From contig CAVPJQ010000015.1 in the NCBI GenBank assembly GCA_963705495.1, forward strand, positions 115,489-179,488: a stretch of 64,000 bases of DNA. Direction: 5' to 3'. The position numbers and the translations under genes were made by a program. This document shows, in pieces, positions 33,602 through 43,209 of the stretch. Each line of letters opens with the position of its first letter. The first letter of the stretch is position 1. The notes below the pieces were generated by a model. It worked only from the letters and a program-made list of their open reading frames with translations. It did not search any database and was not told the origin of the DNA. This DNA comes from DATBVX01 sp963705495 (GTDB lineage Bacteria; Pseudomonadota; Gammaproteobacteria; Steroidobacterales; Steroidobacteraceae).

Positions 33602-34637
33602 CCTCGCCCTCTTCTTTCGCTAGGTTCGGCTTTCCGCCGTCAAGTTGTTCGACACGGCGCGCCAGCTCGTCCAGGTGGCGAAACCGCGCGCTGTTGCGCC
33701 GCCAGCGGCGTGCCTCGTCCGCAGGCAGGCCTCCCGAGTAGACGCCCGGCCGCGTGATCGACCGGCTCACCAGGGTCCTGCCCGTAATCACGACGCCGTC
33801 GCAGATCTCGAGGTGGCCCGCAATGCCGACCATGCCCGCGATCATGCAGTTGCGTCCAATCGTGGTGCTTCCCGAGATGCCGGTACAGCCGGCGATCGCC
33901 GTATGCGCGCCGACGTGCACGTTGTGCCCGATCTGAATTTGATTGTCGAGCTTGACACCGTCATCGACGACCGTATCGTCGATCGCGCCACGATCGATGG
34001 TAGTGTTCGCGCCGATTTCCACGTCGTCGCCGATCCGCACACCGCCGACCTGCGGCACCTTGATCCAGCGACCGCGCTCAGGCGCAAGACCGAAACCATC
34101 CGCGCCGATGACGACACCGGGATGGATCAAGGCGCGCGCTCCCACGGTCACGCCATGACAGAGCGTCACATTGGCGATCAGGCGACTGTCCGCGTCCACC
34201 GTGCTGTCCCGCAGGATCACGCAGCCAGCGCCGATGCGAACCCGCTCACCGACGCGCACCCTCTCCTCGATCACCGCGTTGGGTCCGATCGAAGCAGTCG
34301 GGGCGATCGATGCGCCAGCGCTGATACGCGCGGAGGCATCGATACCCGGGGGATATGGCTGCTGCGGGTAGAGGAGCGCGGCGATGCGCGCGTAGGTTGC
34401 GTAGGGATCCGCTGCAATCAATGCCGCGACCGGGCACGCTGGCGCCAGCTTTTGCTCGAGGATCACCGCCGCGGCGCGGGTCTGCGCGAGGTGACGACGA
34501 TAGCGCGGATTGGCCAGAAAGGTGATGGCACGCGATCCTGCATTCTGCAGGGTCGCGACGCAATCAACCTGGGTGGCTGGATCTCCCTTGAGCTCGCATC
34601 CGAAGCGCACTGCCAGCTCGCCCAAGGATACTGCCAT
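33594..34637 (-). CDS. lpxD: UDP-3-O-acylglucosamine N-acyltransferase
   Basis: Third step of lipid A synthesis. From the ATG at 34637 it has 347 residues. An N-terminal uridine-binding domain (LGELAVRFGCELKGDP, ITFLANPRYRRHL) is followed by a hexapeptide beta-helix, with the catalytic-histidine region QIQIGHNVHVGAHTAIAGC. The C-terminal helix follows the substrate site. The frame stays open upstream through skp, but the family N-terminus clearly begins at MAVSLGEL. Confidence 0.97.
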   Translation of the reverse strand: MAVSLGELAVRFGCELKGDPATQVDCVATLQNAGSRAITFLANPRYRRHLAQTRAAAVILEQKLAPACPVAALIAADPYATYARIAALLYPQQPYPPGIDASARISAGASIAPTASIGPNAVIEERVRVGERVRIGAGCVILRDSTVDADSRLIANVTLCHGVTVGARALIHPGVVIGADGFGLAPERGRWIKVPQVGGVRIGDDVEIGANTTIDRGAIDDTVVDDGVKLDNQIQIGHNVHVGAHTAIAGCTGISGSTTIGRNCMIAGMVGIAGHLEICDGVVITGRTLVSRSITRPGVYSGGLPADEARRWRRNSARFRHLDELARRVEQLDGGKPNLAKEEGEDD

Positions 34638-34656
34638 GGTCGAGCTCAGCGTTGCC

Positions 34657-35259
34657 CTAGGGCTTTTTCTCCGCCGGCTTGGGCGCCGCCGGAGGCGCGG
34701 CTGCGGGCTTGGCACCGGCGGGCGCCGCGGCCGGAGTGGTCTTGGCGTGCGCCTGCAGATTGCTGAGCACCGCAGGCGTGATATTGATGTTGTCCTTGGC
34801 GTACAGCACGCCGTCACCGACGACGAGGTCGTAGCCCTGCGCTTTCGCGTAGGTCTGGACTTCCTGCAGCAGGGTGCGCTGGAGCTTCCCCAGTTCCTCG
34901 TTGCGACGCACGTTGAGGTCTTCCACGTACTCATTCTGGCGGCGCTGCAATTCGCGCTGCCCATCGCGCAGCTCTCTTTCCGACTTGCCGCGTTCGGCTT
35001 CTGACATCACGGCGCTGTCGCGTGTGAGCTTGTCCTCGCGCGCCTTGAGCTCCTTTTGCTGATTCTCGATCTCCCGCCGGCGCGGCGTGAACTCATCCTG
35101 CAGCGCCTGCATCGCACCCTTCGCCTGCGGCGACTCCTCGATGAGCTGCGGAACGCTCACCACCCCGATCTTGAGCTGCGCCTGCGCGGCGGGAACCGCT
35201 CCCCCCAGCAGCACCAGGACCGCCAGAGACTTCAACAACCAACGCTGTGTACCGATCAC
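34657..35259 (-). CDS. skp: Periplasmic chaperone Skp (OmpH)
   Basis: Trimeric chaperone that carries unfolded outer-membrane proteins to the Bam complex. At 200 residues it has a signal peptide ending near AAQAQ (residue 28), then LKIGVVSVPQLIEESPQAKGA, a long charged helical hairpin (about 55-125), and AKAQGYDLVVGDGVLYAKDNINIT. A Pro/Ala/Lys-rich tail of about 30 residues exceeds the usual end. It lies between bamA and lpxD, the standard order. Confidence 0.95.
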   Translation of the reverse strand: MIGTQRWLLKSLAVLVLLGGAVPAAQAQLKIGVVSVPQLIEESPQAKGAMQALQDEFTPRRREIENQQKELKAREDKLTRDSAVMSEAERGKSERELRDGQRELQRRQNEYVEDLNVRRNEELGKLQRTLLQEVQTYAKAQGYDLVVGDGVLYAKDNINITPAVLSNLQAHAKTTPAAAPAGAKPAAAPPAAPKPAEKKP

Positions 35260-35270
35260 TTATTGTTTCC

Positions 35271-37673
35271 TCAAAACGCCTGTCCGATGGAAAACTGGAA
35301 CCCTTCTGTTTCGTCCTTGAAGTGAATGGCATCCCCTTCACTGGCATTCAACGGGAAAGCATAGCTGAAGCGGAAAATCCCCAACGGGGCCAGCCATTGC
35401 GCCGCAATGCCCGCAGATTGCTTCAGCTCATCATACGCGAACTTGTACTCCACCGGCGTCACGCCATCCTTGCCCGTGAAGCTGACGTGGCCGGTCGAGA
35501 AGACGTTGCCGATATCGAAGAAGAGGCTGATGCGCGCAGTGGTCTTCCACTTCTCCGGTACCGGAAAGAGGATCTCCGCCCGGCCGACCACCTTCATGTT
35601 GCCTCCGTACGGATTGCCGAAGCTGTCCTTCGGGCCCAGCCGGCTTTCGCGGTAGCCGCGCACCGAATCCGGCCCGCCGGCGAAGAACTGACGATAGGGT
35701 GGTATCGAGGTCGTGTCGCCGATGTCCTCGCCGTACGCGAAGTCCCCGATCAGCGCCAGCGTAAAAGGCCCGGGCAGCGGCAGGAATTGCAGAAAGTCGT
35801 AGTTGACGATCCAGTATTCGACATCGCTCCCGGGAACGGCATAGGAAAGCGACACCGCATGGCGCGTGCCGTGATCGGCAAAGATCGCGCGATTGCGCGT
35901 GTCGAAGCTCCAGCCGCCCACCAGTTCGAAGGCCTTGTACTTGGTGCCGAAGAACGTGAAGGTGTTGAGTCCATCGAATTCCGTATGCACGAAAGGATCG
36001 CCGTTGTTGAGCACCCACTCGACCGCCTGCCGCGCGCTCCCGGTCAAAGTCGTCACCAGCTCGTTCTGCGACGCCGACATGCCGAAGCGCAGCGCCTGGT
36101 ATTCGGTGATCGGGTAGGAATAGTCGAGCCCCGCGGTCATGTTCTTGGTGCCGAAGTCCGACGAGGCCGAAACGAACTGCGTGACATCGCGATAGGCCAG
36201 CGAGATGGTCCGGGCGACGCCGTCGATGCTGCGGTACGGGTCGGTGTGCGAAATGCTGTAGACCTTGCTGTACTTGCCGGCGTTGATCTCCGCCGCGATG
36301 CGCTCACCGCTCCCCATGAAGTTGCTGTGGACGAAATTGCCGTTGAGGATGATGCCCTGGGATTCCGAGTAGCCGACACCACCACCGAACTGGCCGGGCA
36401 ATCCTTCCTTGATGTTGAAATCGACGTCCACCTGGTCGGCCACTCCAGCCACCGGGGTGGTTTCGTAGTCGACTTTCTCGACGTACGGCAGCCTCTGGAT
36501 GCGCTCCTTGGAGCGTTCCACTGCTGCGTTGGACAGCCAGCCGCCCTCCATCTGGCGCATTTCGCGCCGTAGGACCTCATCGTCGATGGCGGAGGTGCCG
36601 AGAAAGTTGATGTGCCGCACGTAAACGCGATTACCCGGCTCGACGAAAAATGTCAGCGAGACTTCCTTGGTCGTGTCGTTCGCGGTCGGTACCGGCTCGA
36701 CTTTCGCGAACGCGTAGCCCTGCTCGCCCAGCCGGTAGGTAATGAGCTGCTGTGACTGCGTCACCATCCTGTTGGAGAAGGTGTCCCCGGGACGCACCAG
36801 GATCAGGCGTTTGAGCTGCGGTTCGGGAACCACCATCGTGCCGGCGAGCTTGACCTCGCCGATCTTGTACACATCGCCCTCGTGAACGTTGACGGTGATG
36901 AAGATGTCGTCTTTTTCGGGCGCAATCGCGACCTGCGCGGATTCGAGCTGGAAGTTCGCGTAGCCGCGATCCATGTAATAGGAGCGCAGCTTCTCGAGAT
37001 CGCCCTGCAGGGATTCACGTGAGTAGCGATCATCCTGGCGGTAGAACGAAAGCCAGTTCGGTGTGTTGAGCTCGAAGCCATCGCGCAGCTCCTTGTCCTT
37101 GAACTGCGTGTTGCCGACGATATTGATCTGGCGGATCTTGGCGCGCTTGCCCTCTACAATGTTGACACTGACACGGACCTTGTTGCCGGGCAGCTCTTCG
37201 ACATTGGTGTCGACGCGCACCGCGTACTTGCCGCGGCTGAAGTACTGATCGGTGAGGTATTGCTTCACTTCCTCGAGCACCGATTGATCGTAGGTCTTGC
37301 CGGTGGCGAGCCCCACGTTGCGCAGGCTCTTCTGCAGGTCCTCGGTCTTGATGTCCTTGTTGCCCTTGATTTCGAAACTCTCGATGGAAGGACGCTCGAG
37401 CACGACCACGACGAGCGTGTTGCCGTCGCGACGCAACTCCACATCGCGGAAGAATCCCGTCTTGTAGAGCGCGCGCAAAGCCTCCTGGATGCGCTGCGAG
37501 TCGAGCCGGTCGCCGATGTTGACCGGCAGGTAGTTATAGACGGTGCCCTCGGAGATGCGCTGCAGTCCCTCGACACGGATGTCGCCGACAGTGAATTCGC
37601 CCTCGACTCCGGTCTGTGCGAAGGCACGCATGGCGAGCAGGCACAGGAACAGCGCAATGAGCTTGCGAATCAT
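35271..37673 (-). CDS. bamA: Outer membrane protein assembly factor BamA
   Basis: Essential Omp85 protein that inserts beta-barrels into the outer membrane. At 800 residues it has a signal peptide (cleavage after FAQ, about residue 20). Five POTRA domains span about 24-425 (FTVGDIRVEGLQRISEGTVYNYLP starts the first). A 16-strand barrel follows, with the lid-loop motif VRGYRES and the C-terminal aromatic signature FQFSIGQAF. It lies between rseP and skp. Confidence 0.97.
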   Translation of the reverse strand: MIRKLIALFLCLLAMRAFAQTGVEGEFTVGDIRVEGLQRISEGTVYNYLPVNIGDRLDSQRIQEALRALYKTGFFRDVELRRDGNTLVVVVLERPSIESFEIKGNKDIKTEDLQKSLRNVGLATGKTYDQSVLEEVKQYLTDQYFSRGKYAVRVDTNVEELPGNKVRVSVNIVEGKRAKIRQINIVGNTQFKDKELRDGFELNTPNWLSFYRQDDRYSRESLQGDLEKLRSYYMDRGYANFQLESAQVAIAPEKDDIFITVNVHEGDVYKIGEVKLAGTMVVPEPQLKRLILVRPGDTFSNRMVTQSQQLITYRLGEQGYAFAKVEPVPTANDTTKEVSLTFFVEPGNRVYVRHINFLGTSAIDDEVLRREMRQMEGGWLSNAAVERSKERIQRLPYVEKVDYETTPVAGVADQVDVDFNIKEGLPGQFGGGVGYSESQGIILNGNFVHSNFMGSGERIAAEINAGKYSKVYSISHTDPYRSIDGVARTISLAYRDVTQFVSASSDFGTKNMTAGLDYSYPITEYQALRFGMSASQNELVTTLTGSARQAVEWVLNNGDPFVHTEFDGLNTFTFFGTKYKAFELVGGWSFDTRNRAIFADHGTRHAVSLSYAVPGSDVEYWIVNYDFLQFLPLPGPFTLALIGDFAYGEDIGDTTSIPPYRQFFAGGPDSVRGYRESRLGPKDSFGNPYGGNMKVVGRAEILFPVPEKWKTTARISLFFDIGNVFSTGHVSFTGKDGVTPVEYKFAYDELKQSAGIAAQWLAPLGIFRFSYAFPLNASEGDAIHFKDETEGFQFSIGQAF

Positions 37674-37694
37674 TGAGGGCCGTGCTCGTGAGTT

Positions 37695-39044
37695 CTAGTT
37701 CAAGAAGCGCGAGGTGATGTCGTTGTAGAACGCAAGACTCATCAGCAGCAGCAACAGGGCGATGCCCACCTGCTGGCCGAACACCTGCGCACGCTCCGAG
37801 AGCGGGCTGCCCTTGGCGAGTTCGATCACCTGGAACAGCATCTGACCCCCATCCAGGATCGGTATCGGCAGCAGGTTGAGCACGCCCAGGCTGATGCTGA
37901 CGATGGCCAAGAACGTCAGGAACGGACGCAGGCCGACACGCGCCGTTTCGCCGGCGAATGCCGCGATGTTGATCGGGCCGCTGATGTTCTTCACCGAGAC
38001 GCGCCCCATGATCATGTTCCACAGCATGCTCACGGTAAGCTCAGACATGCTCCAGGTCTCGCTGCCCGCACGCCCCAGAGCGGCGATTGGCCCGAGGCGC
38101 TCGAGTTCCGCACGTTGCAGCTCGACTCCGATCCGGCCCACGGTGCCCGCACCTTCCTGCTCGGCGCGAATCGTGACCGCGACATTGCGCTCGCCGTCCC
38201 TGCCTTGCAGCGTCAGGACCACGCGCTCGCCGGGGCGCTTGCTGATGTAGTCGCGAAACTCAGTGCTGGTGGCAACGGGGTGCTCATCGACCGCGAGTAC
38301 CCGATCGCCAGATTTGATGCCCGCCTGCTCGGCGGGACCGTCCGGAACCGGCCTGTCGATGATCGGCGGCACTTCCGGCGCGCGGAAGTCAAACCCGATA
38401 CCCGTCAGCAGTGCGCCCGGCTCGGTGAGCCCGTGCCGCTCGCGAGGATCGGGAACGGCGAGGTGCACATCGCGCTCCACGCTGTCAGCGCCACGCACGC
38501 GCAGACTCACGCGACCGTCGTCCAGCAGATCCTCGAGCAATGCGAAGATTACGGCCTTGGGATCCGCGGTTCGCTGCTCATCGACGCGCAGAATCTCGTC
38601 GCGCGGCTTCAGGCCTGCCTGCGCGGCATAGGAGTTGAGCACGACGTCACCGACCACCGGATGTGTTTGCGGCACACCCCACATGAACAACACCCAGTAG
38701 GCGAGGACTGCGAACAGGAAGTTGAACGCAGGTCCGGCGCTCAGTACCAGAAGCCGCTGCCAGACCGGACGACGCGTGAAGGAACGATCGAGCTCCGCCG
38801 CGGCGACCGGTCCCTCGCGCTCGTCGAGAAGCTTCACATAGCCGCCGAGCGGAATCGCGGCGATCACGTACTCGGTGCGATCGGTGCCCGCGGTGCGCAT
38901 CCATAACGGGCGGCCGAAGCCGATCGAAAAGCGCAGCACCTTGAAGCCGAGTCTCTTCGCGACCCAGAAATGACCAAATTCATGCACGGCGACCAGGACG
39001 CTGATCGCGACGATGAACGCGAGGATCGAGATGGCAACTGGCAT
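37695..39044 (-). CDS. rseP: Site-2 zinc metalloprotease RseP
   Basis: Intramembrane protease that makes the second cut in RseA during the sigma-E response. At 449 residues the metal motif H21-E22-x-x-H25 is in the first membrane helix (VHEFGHFWVAKRLG). Two PDZ domains follow (about 115-300, PQTHPVVGDVVLNSYAAQAGL and PIIDRPVPDGPAEQAGIKSG). The third ligand region is NLLPIPILDGGQM. Its ATG shares the A of the dxr stop (TGATG). Confidence 0.96.
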   Translation of the reverse strand: MPVAISILAFIVAISVLVAVHEFGHFWVAKRLGFKVLRFSIGFGRPLWMRTAGTDRTEYVIAAIPLGGYVKLLDEREGPVAAAELDRSFTRRPVWQRLLVLSAGPAFNFLFAVLAYWVLFMWGVPQTHPVVGDVVLNSYAAQAGLKPRDEILRVDEQRTADPKAVIFALLEDLLDDGRVSLRVRGADSVERDVHLAVPDPRERHGLTEPGALLTGIGFDFRAPEVPPIIDRPVPDGPAEQAGIKSGDRVLAVDEHPVATSTEFRDYISKRPGERVVLTLQGRDGERNVAVTIRAEQEGAGTVGRIGVELQRAELERLGPIAALGRAGSETWSMSELTVSMLWNMIMGRVSVKNISGPINIAAFAGETARVGLRPFLTFLAIVSISLGVLNLLPIPILDGGQMLFQVIELAKGSPLSERAQVFGQQVGIALLLLLMSLAFYNDITSRFLN

Positions 39045-40258
39045 CAGCCTAGAGCTCCGGCTAGCGAGTCAGGGGCCGCACCGTCCAGGCGCGCAATCAG
39101 ATTCGCGGCGGCCTGCCGCGCCGCACTGTCCGCGGCAAGAATGGTTTCCAGATTCGGCACGGGCGCCGCTGCCGAGCAGTTGAGCACGCCCTCAATGACC
39201 ATCGGAATAGACGTAAAGTTCAGATGGCCCTCCAGAAATGACTGCACTGCGACTTCGTTTGCGGCGTTCAGAATGGCCGGCATGGTACCTCCCGCACGGG
39301 CTGCACGCTGTGCCAGGCGCAAACATGGAAAACGCTCCAGGTCGGGGGCCTGGAACGTCAATCGTCCCAGCCCGACGATATCCAGTGGCTCCACTCCGGA
39401 TTCCCAGCGCTCCGGCCAGGACAGCGCATGTGAAATCGGTGTGCGCATGTCCGGGTTGCCGAGTTGCGCCAGCACTGAGCCATCGAGGAACTCCACCATC
39501 GAATGCACTACGCTTTGCGGATGAACGACCACCTCGATGTCGTCCGGCGTCACGCCGAAGAGCCAGCAGGCTTCAATGAGCTCCAGGCCCTTGTTCATCA
39601 GGGTTGCCGAATCGACCGATATCTTGCGGCCCATTACCCAGTTCGGATGCGCGCAGGCCTGATCGGGTGTCACCCCGCGCAGCTCCGTGGATGGCGTGCT
39701 CAGGAACGGCCCGCCCGAAGCCGTGAGCAGGATCCGGCGCAAGCCCGGCGGGCGCTGTCCGGCAATTGCCGCTGACGGCAGGCACTGAAAGATTGCGTTG
39801 TGCTCGCTGTCGATCGGAATGAGCTGAGCGCCGCTCGCGCGCACGGCCTCGATGAGCAGGCTCCCCGACATCACCAATGCTTCCTTGTTGGCGAGCAGCA
39901 GCCGCTTTCCGGCCCGGGCGGCTGCCAGCGTCGGCAGAAGTCCCGCTGCCCCGACGATCGCCGCCATCACCACGTCGGTTTGAGGCAGACGCACGACCTC
40001 TTCGAGAGCTGCCTCACCGCGCAGTACGCGCGTTGCAAGACCGGCAGACCTCAGCCGCTCAGCCAATCGGGCGGCCGCGACCCAGTCCACCAGCACGGCG
40101 GCATCCGGGCGATGCTCGAGGCATTGTTCAAAGAGCCGCGCATCGTTTGATCTGGCCGTGAGCGCCACGACGCGCAGGGCGTCTCGATGGCGAGCGATCA
40201 CATTGAGTGTGCTCGCACCGACACTCCCGGTGGAGCCCAGGATGACCACGCCCTTCAC
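39044..40258 (-). CDS. dxr: 1-deoxy-D-xylulose 5-phosphate reductoisomerase
   Basis: Second step of the MEP pathway. At 404 residues it has the NADPH loop GSTGSVGASTLNVI, LLLANKEALVMSG, PIDSEHNAIFQCLP, ILTASGGPF, and the metal/substrate block WVMGRKISVDSATLMNKGLE. The C-terminal domain is complete. It overlaps cdsA by 4 nt and rseP by 1 nt. Confidence 0.97.
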   Translation of the reverse strand: MKGVVILGSTGSVGASTLNVIARHRDALRVVALTARSNDARLFEQCLEHRPDAAVLVDWVAAARLAERLRSAGLATRVLRGEAALEEVVRLPQTDVVMAAIVGAAGLLPTLAAARAGKRLLLANKEALVMSGSLLIEAVRASGAQLIPIDSEHNAIFQCLPSAAIAGQRPPGLRRILLTASGGPFLSTPSTELRGVTPDQACAHPNWVMGRKISVDSATLMNKGLELIEACWLFGVTPDDIEVVVHPQSVVHSMVEFLDGSVLAQLGNPDMRTPISHALSWPERWESGVEPLDIVGLGRLTFQAPDLERFPCLRLAQRAARAGGTMPAILNAANEVAVQSFLEGHLNFTSIPMVIEGVLNCSAAAPVPNLETILAADSAARQAAANLIARLDGAAPDSLAGALG

Positions 40259-41073
40259 GATTGGGATTCCATCCAGCGCAGGCCCAGCAAGAACGTCGGC
40301 GCCGCCGCGGTAATGCTGTCGATGCGATCCAGCACACCGCCGTGCCCCGGAAATACCGAGCCACTGTCCTTCAATCCTGCGTAACGTTTGAACATGCTCT
40401 CAGTCAGGTCGCCGACGATCGAGATCAGCACGACCGCCACGCACAGGGAGAGGAAGGCTACACGCCGCAAGTTGAACCACCACGCGCCGATCGCTGCGAT
40501 GGCGATGGCAGCGGCAAGCCCGCCCAGCACGCCTTCCCAGGTTTTGCTGGGGCTCACCTGCGGTGCCAGCTTGATCCGACCAAAGCGCCGCCCCGCGAAA
40601 AACGCTCCGGTATCCGCTGCCCAGACCAGCAACAGGAGAAACAGCACGAGCTGCGGTCCACGGGCCGAGAAGCCCTCACCGGGCTGCAGATACAAGTGTC
40701 CGATGGCCACCCAGGCCGGCACCAGCACCAGCAGTCCGCTTCCCGCCACACTCGCTCGGCTTTGAGACGCAGGCGCCAAAGTGACCCAGAAGAACGCGAG
40801 AATCCACCAGGCCAGCGCCACGAGCAGCAGCGTATGCAGGTGCTGTTCGCTCTGCGAGTAGAACCACATCAAGGTCATCGCGAGTGCGACACCGACGACA
40901 TACGCCCAGCGCGTCGCCACTACCGGGAAGCGCGGGAACACCGACCATTCCCAAGCGCCCGCGAGCACCACCAGCGCGAACACGGCGAGCGCCGCTTCGG
41001 CCGGCAGCCAGAGGATCACTGCCAGCAGCGCCAGCCCCAGCACGACGGCGGTGAGAATCCGCTGCCTCAGCAT
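40255..41073 (-). CDS. cdsA: Phosphatidate cytidylyltransferase
   Basis: Makes CDP-diacylglycerol for phospholipid synthesis. From the ATG at 41073 (TGATG overlap with uppS) it has 272 residues and about eight membrane helices. It carries the CDS signature near the C-terminus: SMFKRYAGLKDSGSVFPGHG followed by GVLDRIDSI. The frame is open further upstream into uppS, but the hydrophobic N-terminus MLRQRILTAVVLGLAL marks the family start. Confidence 0.96.
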   Translation of the reverse strand: MLRQRILTAVVLGLALLAVILWLPAEAALAVFALVVLAGAWEWSVFPRFPVVATRWAYVVGVALAMTLMWFYSQSEQHLHTLLLVALAWWILAFFWVTLAPASQSRASVAGSGLLVLVPAWVAIGHLYLQPGEGFSARGPQLVLFLLLLVWAADTGAFFAGRRFGRIKLAPQVSPSKTWEGVLGGLAAAIAIAAIGAWWFNLRRVAFLSLCVAVVLISIVGDLTESMFKRYAGLKDSGSVFPGHGGVLDRIDSITAAAPTFLLGLRWMESQS

Positions 41074-41822
41074 CAGCGCGCGACCACGTGCGCGTCCGTC
41101 AGGCCGAAGCGGCGCTGTCGCCCGGCGAAGAATTCCAGCGCCCGATCGAATTCGCCGCGATCGAAGTCCGGCCACAGCGTGTCGCAGAAATACAGTTCCG
41201 TGTACGCCAGGTTCCAGAGCAGGAAGTTACTGATGCGCCGCTCACCGCCGGTGCGGATGAAGAGGTCGGGATCCGGCAGCTCACGCAGAGCCAGCTCTGA
41301 CTGGATGAGGGCTTCGTCGATTGCGTCAGGTACCAGCGCTCCGCTCGTGCAGCGCCGCGCAAGAGTGCGGGCGGCCTGTGCGAGGTCCCAGCGCCCGCCG
41401 TAACCGACGGCGAGAACCAGGTTGAGCTTCTGATTGCCGCGTGTCAGGTCCTCGGTTTCATTGAGCCGGCTCTGCAGGCGTACCGACAGGGAGCGCCGTT
41501 CGCCGATGAAGCGTACGCGCACGCCCTGTGCGTTGAGCTCGGCGACCTCGCGGTCGAGCGCTTCCATGAACAATTCCATCAGGCGGCTGACTTCGTCGGC
41601 GGGTCGGCGCCAGTTCTCGCTCGAGAACGCGAACAGGGTCAGCACTTCGATGCCGAGATCGGCACAGGCCTCGATCGCGACACGCACCGGGCCCAACCCT
41701 GCCTTGTGGCCAGCATGACGCATCTGTCCGCGCGCCTGTGCCCAACGCCCATTGCCATCCATGATGATGGCGACGTGGCGCGGGAGTGAATTCGGAACGG
41801 TGGCGGGAAGCGGTCGGGACAT
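41073..41822 (-). CDS. uppS: Undecaprenyl diphosphate synthase
   Basis: cis-prenyltransferase that produces the C55 lipid carrier. At 249 residues the catalytic Asp is in VAIIMDGNGRWAQARG. Further motifs are AFSSENWRRPADEV, the YGGRWD segment and PDPDLFIRTGGERRISNFLLW. It lies 8 nt after frr. Confidence 0.97.
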   Translation of the reverse strand: MSRPLPATVPNSLPRHVAIIMDGNGRWAQARGQMRHAGHKAGLGPVRVAIEACADLGIEVLTLFAFSSENWRRPADEVSRLMELFMEALDREVAELNAQGVRVRFIGERRSLSVRLQSRLNETEDLTRGNQKLNLVLAVGYGGRWDLAQAARTLARRCTSGALVPDAIDEALIQSELALRELPDPDLFIRTGGERRISNFLLWNLAYTELYFCDTLWPDFDRGEFDRALEFFAGRQRRFGLTDAHVVAR

Positions 41823-41830
41823 CGGCGCGC

Positions 41831-42388
41831 TCAGACTTGCATCAGCTCCTTCTCTTTTTCGGCGAGCACCTGGTCGATTTCCGCCACGTGCTTATCGGTG
41901 AGCTTCTGCACCTCTTCGTGGGCGCGTCGATCGTCGTCCTGGGAAATGAGTTTCTTCTTGAGTCGTTCCTTGAGCTCGTTCATGACGTCGCGACGCACGT
42001 TGCGTACGTGAACGCGCGCGCTTTCCGCCTCCGCCCGTACCACCTTGGTGAGTTCCCGGCGCCGCTCTTCCGTCAGGGGCGGCAGCGGAATCCGGATCAC
42101 CTGGCCTGCAGTGGCCGGCGTGAGACCCAGATCGGACTTCATGATCGCCTTTTCGATCACCTGGACCATGGACTTGTCCCATGGGCTGACAGCCAGCGTG
42201 CGCGCATCCTCGACGTTGATGCTGGCGACCTGCATCAACGGCACATCGTTGCCGTAGTACTCCACCTTCAGGTGCTCGACCAGGCTCGGATGCGCACGGC
42301 CGGTGCGGTGTTTCTTCAGGTCGTTGCGAAACGCCAAGACGCACTTTGCCATGCGCTGCACGGCGTCTTTCTTGATGTCTTCAAGCAT
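41831..42388 (-). CDS. frr: Ribosome recycling factor
   Basis: Splits post-termination ribosomes with EF-G. From the ATG at 42388, preceded by GGGGGA about 6 nt upstream, it has 185 residues. It begins MLEDIKKDAVQRMAKCV, has LVEHLKVEYYGNDVPLMQVA, WDKSMVQVIEKAI, the LTEERRRELTKVV segment and ends DQVLAEKEKELMQV, matching full-length RRF. It follows pyrH by 29 nt. Confidence 0.97.
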   Translation of the reverse strand: MLEDIKKDAVQRMAKCVLAFRNDLKKHRTGRAHPSLVEHLKVEYYGNDVPLMQVASINVEDARTLAVSPWDKSMVQVIEKAIMKSDLGLTPATAGQVIRIPLPPLTEERRRELTKVVRAEAESARVHVRNVRRDVMNELKERLKKKLISQDDDRRAHEEVQKLTDKHVAEIDQVLAEKEKELMQV

Positions 42389-42417
42389 TGATGGTCCCCC
42401 GGGAGCGTAAAGCGGGT

Positions 42418-43152
42418 TCACGCACCATTGTCGACGACCGTCCCCACGTTCTGGCCCAGCACGATCTTCATCAGTTCGCCGGCAACGTTCAGGCTGAAGA
42501 CCTGCAGCGGCAGGTTGTTGTCGCGGCACATCACTATGGCCGTGGCATCCATCACGTTGAGCTTGTCAGTGAGCACCTGGTCGAACGTGAGACGCGCGTA
42601 ACGCTTGGCGGCAGGATTCTTGACCGGATCATCCGAATAGACGCCGCTCACCTTGGTGGCCTTGAGCAGCACTTCCGCGTTGATTTCGATCGCGCGCAGG
42701 CTCGCGGCCGTGTCGGTGGTAAAGAAGGGATTGCCGGTGCCAGCGGCAAGGATCACGACACGGTCCTTTTCGAGGTGCCGTATTGCGCGCCGCCGGATGT
42801 AGTCCTCACAGACTTCATTAATGCGCAACGCCGACATCACGCGCGCGAAGCCGCCGAGGCTCTCCAGGGCATCCTGCATGGCGAGTGCGTTCATCACCGT
42901 GGCGAGCATGCCCATGTGATCCGCAGTCACTCGGTCCATGCCAGCGCGGGCCAGGCCGGCGCCGCGGAAAATGTTACCGCCCCCGATGACCACGGCCACC
43001 TGGACACCGAGTTGCGTGACATCGTGGATCTCGGTGGCGACGCGCTTGAGCATCGCCGGATCGATGCCGTAGTCGGCGTTACCGAGCAGTGCCTCACCGC
43101 TCAGCTTCACCAGGATGCGCCGATAGCGTGGCTGCTTGTCGTTCTGACCCAT
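42418..43152 (-). CDS. pyrH: Uridylate kinase
   Basis: Phosphorylates UMP to UDP. At 244 residues it begins with RILVKLSGEALLG after a short polar start and has VVIGGGNIFRGAGLARAGMDR, ADHMGMLATVMNALAM, AGTGNPFFTTDTAA and the C-terminal GTVVDNG. It lies in the tsf-pyrH-frr order, with a possible own promoter at 43174-43200. Confidence 0.97.
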   Translation of the reverse strand: MGQNDKQPRYRRILVKLSGEALLGNADYGIDPAMLKRVATEIHDVTQLGVQVAVVIGGGNIFRGAGLARAGMDRVTADHMGMLATVMNALAMQDALESLGGFARVMSALRINEVCEDYIRRRAIRHLEKDRVVILAAGTGNPFFTTDTAASLRAIEINAEVLLKATKVSGVYSDDPVKNPAAKRYARLTFDQVLTDKLNVMDATAIVMCRDNNLPLQVFSLNVAGELMKIVLGQNVGTVVDNGA

Positions 43153-43173
43153 TCGAACGCCCCCGGGGAACCG

Positions 43174-43200
43174 ATTATAGAGAACCCTGCCTTGGCAGGG
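43174..43200 (-). promoter_or_regulatory. tsf-pyrH intergenic hairpin and consensus -10 for pyrH
   Basis: Minus strand: CCCTGC-CAAG-GCAGGG hairpin (43200-43185), then TTCTC, then a perfect TATAAT (43179-43174). A -35 at 17-18 nt would fall at the base of the hairpin and is poor. The hairpin could attenuate tsf transcripts while the TATAAT starts new pyrH transcripts. Confidence 0.4.
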
Positions 43201-43209
43201 CTCTGCGGA

